From Phascolomyces articulosus (taxonomy: Eukaryota; Mucoromycota; Mucoromycetes; Mucorales; Lichtheimiaceae), in contig JAIXMP010000037.1 of assembly GCA_025677815.1 (NCBI GenBank), positions 186,001 to 250,000 of the forward strand: 64,000 nucleotides of DNA. Direction: 5' to 3'. A program made the position numbers and the translations under genes. The notes beneath the pieces are model-generated. The model ran no database searches. It was not told where the DNA came from and saw nothing but the letters and a program-made list of their open reading frames with translations. Below, in pieces: positions 59,826 through 64,000 of this stretch. Position 1 is the first letter of the stretch, and the number at the start of each line of letters is the position of its first letter.

Positions 59826-62303
59826 TCATGCTATGGACACAGCTGGTTTTTCAATAGGTGAAGATAATACAGCCGATTGATGAACTGAACTCATCACTGT
59901 AGCTGCATCAGAACAATTCTTATTACTGTTATTTTGATGTTGTTGATTCATCAGCTCATCCGCTTTATGCATTTTCGGTGAAACGTTGATCTGTGATACA
60001 GCTGTTGACGCCATTGTTTTGGCTTTCATGCGAGCTAATGACGCGGACTTTCGTAATCGAAGTTGCCTTTGATGATCTTCTTTGGCGGCAGTAGCGGCTG
60101 AGGTAGTGGTCGATGTGTTTGATAAACTACTACTCCTTGCTCTTGTTGTATCGTTATCATGGTCTGAATCATCATATTGTTCAAATTCAGTAGTAATGAT
60201 GGGAATCGGAAGTGTATGTTTAAATGCTGAAGGGGATAATGATGAAGTGGTATAATAATGTTGTTCTTGATGTCGTGGTAAACTCTGACTGCTATCACTA
60301 CTGACACCACTTGGATCACTGGTGGAGGAAGATGCCGAGGATGAGGTAATACTAGAAGCGCCTGGAGAGGAGGCAAAAGCCACAGTTGGTATATTAGGAA
60401 TATCAGAAGATACAATAGATGAAAGTGTGGTATCGTTATTGTTATTTTTGGAATTACTTCGTTTTTCACACTGTATTCGTTGTTGCTGACTTGGTTTTCG
60501 ATTCAGAATGGCATCAATAAACGATCGTTGACTTTTTTGTTCACGCGCACTATCAGAAAAAGAGGTCATCATTTTTGCTGGAGGTCTACTACTTTTCGGC
60601 GTGACGCTATGATTATTGTTATTGCTGGCAATCGTAGACTCCTCTTTTTCGTCTTCCTTATCGCTTATTGTTGTTGTCACAGTATCTTTACTTGTGAACC
60701 ATCGTTTCATTTTTGGTTTAGTGGGTTCTGCTTGTTTATCAAAGAATTCGGGTAAAGATGCCGATGTTGTCAATGGTGCTTTATTGTTATTAGTTGTTTT
60801 GGATGGCTCTGGTGTTGTTGTTGTTGCTGTTGTTGTTGAAGAATAACTGGATGAGGTGGAAGCAGTAGGTGTGGGGGACCCAAAAATACCGCCTGCCCCA
60901 TGGGTTGGGAAAAACGTGATATCATCCAAGTTGGGAAGGACCACATTTTCCATGACCAGTTCATCAATTTTGGTTTGAATCGCTTTGACCACCATTGAAT
61001 ATCCTACACGACGTTCCCAGACCAATGGTTCCACTAACCATTCCATCTGAGGGAGTTCATAAAACCCATACCAAAATCGGTTGGTCGGTGGTTCCTTGAT
61101 CTTGAGTAAAAATTTGCCCTTTAATGATTTTAGAGTGATGGCCAGCACCAAATCCACCGTCAATGGACGCAAATGTTCCGAATATTTCCATTTCAAGACA
61201 GTTTCAATTTCAAATCGAATGCCTCCTTCATATTGCATATGCGCTTCAGCTGTCAAGACACCTGTGGGTGATAACCCAAGCAATCGTGGTTGTGTGATAA
61301 AAGGTGGTGCATGACCAGGATCCACCGAACGTACCGTGATTTCACCTAAAAAGGCTGGACGACGTGCATTGATTTTATCTAGTTTGGAAATCAGTTTGTT
61401 ATATAAGTGGGCATTGATTTCATCCGTCTTGTAGACGGCGCAAAATATACGTCCAAGCATTGCATTGAACCATTGTGTTTGGAAATGATGTTCATCGCTA
61501 TGAATTGTCGTTAATAATTTGTTCATGGCATCTTGATCGAAATGCATAGAAGATTCTTTTTCATGATGTGAAAGAGTAGAGTGTGCAGTTGCAGTAGTTG
61601 TTATGGTGGCTGTTGAAGTGTTGGTGGATTCCGCAGCAATCGAATACCCTGAACGTAGCAATGCAAAATACCAATCTTCTTTATCCACACACTTATTACA
61701 ATTAATATAATAATGCGCATCTTTGTTATCTTTATGTGTTAATTTAATAAGGTGAGGGCGTGTAAACAACTCGTGGTCATGTAAACCAGGTGGATGTGTC
61801 ATGACCTTGTGTTGATTCACCTGGATAACACCTTTACAATCCAATTGGCGTTCTGAGTCGTAAAGGTATAAAGTAGTATGTTTAAGCACAGCAAAGTAGA
61901 TTTGGTTTTGTTGATTGTTGCGATTGCCGTTAATGATTATGTTTTTCACCATATCTCCAATACTTGCGTCTGGCGGAGGAAGCCGTTGTTCGTCCCGAGA
62001 TACCCGAAGCCAACCTACTTTGTACGACTGTTGTTGTGGTTGAAGTAGTGATTGAGGTAAATGAGAAGTCTTTGTTGTTGACGTGGTTGAAACGTTACTA
62101 ATACTACGACTCGATGTTGTTGCTGTTGCATTTGTGTCTGTTGTATTATATTTAGGATCGCCATTGTAAGCCGCTTGTTGTATTGTCCAAGTACTGAATG
62201 CGGATACTTTATGCACAATGTAAAGAATTAACACGATGACTGGAATGAAAGTTATGCCACCTATAATATAGGCGACAATTAGACTTAATGGAGGTGTTAC
62301 CAT
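59826..62303 (-). CDS. PH- and SMP-domain lipid-transfer protein, Nvj2/TEX2-like
   Basis: A single intronless exon on the minus strand encodes 825 residues. An N-terminal membrane helix (about residues 7-30, PLSLIVAYIIGGITFIPVIV) anchors it, probably in the ER. A PH-like domain (about 94-225) includes YKVGWLRVSRDEQRL, YFAVLKHTTLYLYDSE, HYYINCNKCVDKEDWYFAL. The SMP lipid-transfer domain (about 263-480) includes FNAMLGRIFCAVY, ITVRSVDPGHAPPFITQPRL, YEGGIRFEIETVLKWKY, LLKIKEPPTNRFWYGF, VLPNLDDITFF. This order matches yeast Nvj2 and animal TEX2, which tether the ER to vacuole/Golgi and move ceramide or other lipids (family knowledge). The C-terminal 340 residues are Ser/Thr-rich and disordered with basic patches. 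It is the only intronless full-length gene in the window. Confidence 0.9.
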   Translation of the reverse strand: MVTPPLSLIVAYIIGGITFIPVIVLILYIVHKVSAFSTWTIQQAAYNGDPKYNTTDTNATATTSSRSISNVSTTSTTKTSHLPQSLLQPQQQSYKVGWLRVSRDEQRLPPPDASIGDMVKNIIINGNRNNQQNQIYFAVLKHTTLYLYDSERQLDCKGVIQVNQHKVMTHPPGLHDHELFTRPHLIKLTHKDNKDAHYYINCNKCVDKEDWYFALLRSGYSIAAESTNTSTATITTTATAHSTLSHHEKESSMHFDQDAMNKLLTTIHSDEHHFQTQWFNAMLGRIFCAVYKTDEINAHLYNKLISKLDKINARRPAFLGEITVRSVDPGHAPPFITQPRLLGLSPTGVLTAEAHMQYEGGIRFEIETVLKWKYSEHLRPLTVDLVLAITLKSLKGKFLLKIKEPPTNRFWYGFYELPQMEWLVEPLVWERRVGYSMVVKAIQTKIDELVMENVVLPNLDDITFFPTHGAGGIFGSPTPTASTSSSYSSTTTATTTTPEPSKTTNNNKAPLTTSASLPEFFDKQAEPTKPKMKRWFTSKDTVTTTISDKEDEKEESTIASNNNNHSVTPKSSRPPAKMMTSFSDSAREQKSQRSFIDAILNRKPSQQQRIQCEKRSNSKNNNNDTTLSSIVSSDIPNIPTVAFASSPGASSITSSSASSSTSDPSGVSSDSSQSLPRHQEQHYYTTSSLSPSAFKHTLPIPIITTEFEQYDDSDHDNDTTRARSSSLSNTSTTTSAATAAKEDHQRQLRLRKSASLARMKAKTMASTAVSQINVSPKMHKADELMNQQHQNNSNKNCSDAATVMSSVHQSAVLSSPIEKPAVSIA

Positions 62304-64000
62304 TCAGTTATAAATTCAATATATGTATATATTTTTGCCACGGTAATGTAGCATATATTATAAAGTTGGAGAACAGTGTAAGAATTCAGAAAAACAAAAA
62401 AGAAAGAAAAGGAGAGGAAATGAAAAAATAATAATAATAAAAAATAAAAAAAAAGAGGGAGGGAAAAAAAGAGAATGAAAGAATGAAAGAACCGCTTTAC
62501 TCTACTTCTTACACTTTTACTTTCTCTTCCGACAAAATGAAATGAAATGAAAAACCTGTTTATAGTGTATTGAAAGGTTTGAGAGTCACAAGGTCTCCCA
62601 AGTTTGATGGGTCACTTACTTTTTGGGGTTCTTGTAAGATGTTCCCGTAAGATAACTATTTTAATATCATATTACATTGTTACTTACTGGTATGTTACAA
62701 TGATTTCAAAACGTGTATTCTTATTAGTATAATGATGATTGCGTTTCAGACTTTCACATGTTTCGTCTTTTTTTTTATTTTGTTATGGTTCGTATATTAT
62801 AATAATTATCATAGTCATAAAGGTGAAGAACTGTAACTTCTGTACAACAATAAACAAAATGCAGTATACATTATACTTTAAACTTGATGTTGCGTGGTGA
62901 TAGTGTCGATCAATCCTTTTTTATAGAACATTTCTTTTTACCCTGCATAATAAAACCATGTATTCCTAATATATGTATATATAAATACCGAAAAGAAGTA
63001 TCAAAAGATAGAAAAAAAGTATTACTATATATCAATTCCCTTCCTCTCCTCCTATTAAGTTACATGTTTCAAACCATAAATAATATAAATATTGAATGCG
63101 GTCCCAAAATTATTATCTCTTTTCTCTAAAAAAAAGTGGAATACTTAGATATATATAAAATGTATTCTTGTTATTAATATATGAATGATCTCCTTAATCA
63201 TACAATATGTCTGTGATCTTTGTTTGGGCGGTCGATGGATAATTATACAAACTAATGTTATCTTGCTATGAATAAAGTCATAAAGATTGTTTTGTTGGGA
63301 AAAATATACGGATAAATATTATAATAAATATTGTCCTAAAATGGCTATTTTTCACTTTGTTATTGATAATCTTTTTATTTATTATTTTTAGGGATTATGC
63401 AGCAGACAACTGCAAAAGACGGAGACTTTCACTTTTAGGAACCAATAAGGGTTTCTCTATTTATTCATTATTAATATTGATATCATAATTGTACTATTCA
63501 TTCTAAACTTTACTCAAAGAAGACGAAACTATTTCACTATTTGTAAATAGAGTTGCTACTATGGAGTACTAATTGAATTATCGTTTTACCTTTTATCAAT
63601 GTTAATCCTTGTGCGTAAAAACAAACCGAAAAAAGCAAGAGAGGTTTCAAAACCCCGTTCGCATTTAAAGAAACGCCAATGACAGTGTGTGCAAATAGCA
63701 CGCATTCATCCATAACAGTTTTTTTTCTCATGTGGTGGGTAACTTTATGATAACGTGAATATTCCCCTTTACAGTTTCTTGTCATGGTAAAAATTACATG
63801 TATCGATCGAATATAACTTTAAATTCAGTTACTATACTTTTTCATGTAAAGGGTGACCATTGATCTACTGTATATTTGAGATTGTTGAAAAAATGTTAAC
63901 TCTAAAGGATAAGCCTTGAACTTTATTAGCTACTCCGTTTTTAAAAACTTTCGTAAATACAATACTCTTGTCAATCAAAGTACTTTTTGTATATCTCATA
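62304..64000. other. Intergenic region at right edge
   Basis: About 1.7 kb. The promoter of the PH-SMP gene (purine-rich 62397-62500) is followed by AT-rich DNA. A minus-strand open frame at 63537-63785 has mixed composition but no recognisable motif and is not called. Confidence 0.5.

Noticed and set aside
63537..63785. 82-codon minus-strand open frame
   Set aside because: Mixed composition but no recognisable domain; too short to call without conservation or transcript data.

Overview
The window is strongly AT-rich nuclear DNA from a fungus. Genes carry many short introns with GT-AG borders, TATA-like boxes sit close to start codons, and the gene set (velvet regulator, DMC1, eIF2B gamma, PHS1-type dehydratase, Mcr1-type reductase, threonine aldolase, SRF/Mcm1-type MADS factor, SMP-domain tether) is fungal. 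The low GC content, the long A/T and microsatellite tracts and the repertoire best fit an early-diverging (Mucoromycota-like) fungus. That placement is inference; no rRNA or organelle marker is present.

Layout. 0-4 kb: two tandem paralogs of a secreted, probably GPI-anchored YcnI/DUF1775 (copper-binding fold) protein. Each has a predicted mature N-terminal His, and one carries nine His-Asp dipeptides. 4-8.8 kb: gene-poor DNA with an 18-bp coding-like repeat, then a decayed cytochrome P450 copy, directly followed by an intact eight-exon P450 (8.8-11.3 kb). 14.1-14.8 kb (minus): a small novel protein with an eIF4E-binding-type motif and two eIF4G-like RAIxIxDP motifs. 17.7-20.0 kb (minus): eIF2B gamma. 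23.4-24.6 kb (minus): a two-finger C2H2 factor. 30.1-32.1 kb: DMC1, convergent with the very-long-chain 3-hydroxyacyl-CoA dehydratase (32.2-33.2 kb, minus). 34.7-37.1 kb: an MFSD1-like MFS transporter, convergent with mitochondrial NADH-cytochrome b5 reductase (37.5-39.2 kb, minus). 39.6-40.5 kb: a roughly 900-bp imperfect inverted repeat. 43.8-46.8 kb: a velvet protein. 46.8-56.4 kb: a gene desert that ends in an array of eleven RFX X-box-like palindromes, eight of them on a 28-29-bp period. 56.4-57.8 kb: a MADS-box factor. 58.1-59.6 kb: L-threonine aldolase. 59.8-62.3 kb (minus): an intronless Nvj2/TEX2-like PH-SMP lipid-transfer protein. The rest is noncoding as far as I can see.

The genes do not form a pathway cluster. 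They are mostly independent housekeeping or regulatory genes. Joined exon models for 14 genes keep frame through 63 introns, two of which have GC-AG borders. Exon models were built by eye from splice motifs, frame continuity and family motifs; no transcript data were used. The items most worth follow-up are the eukaryotic YcnI pair, the X-box array upstream of the MADS gene, the putative 4E-binding protein and the long inverted repeat.
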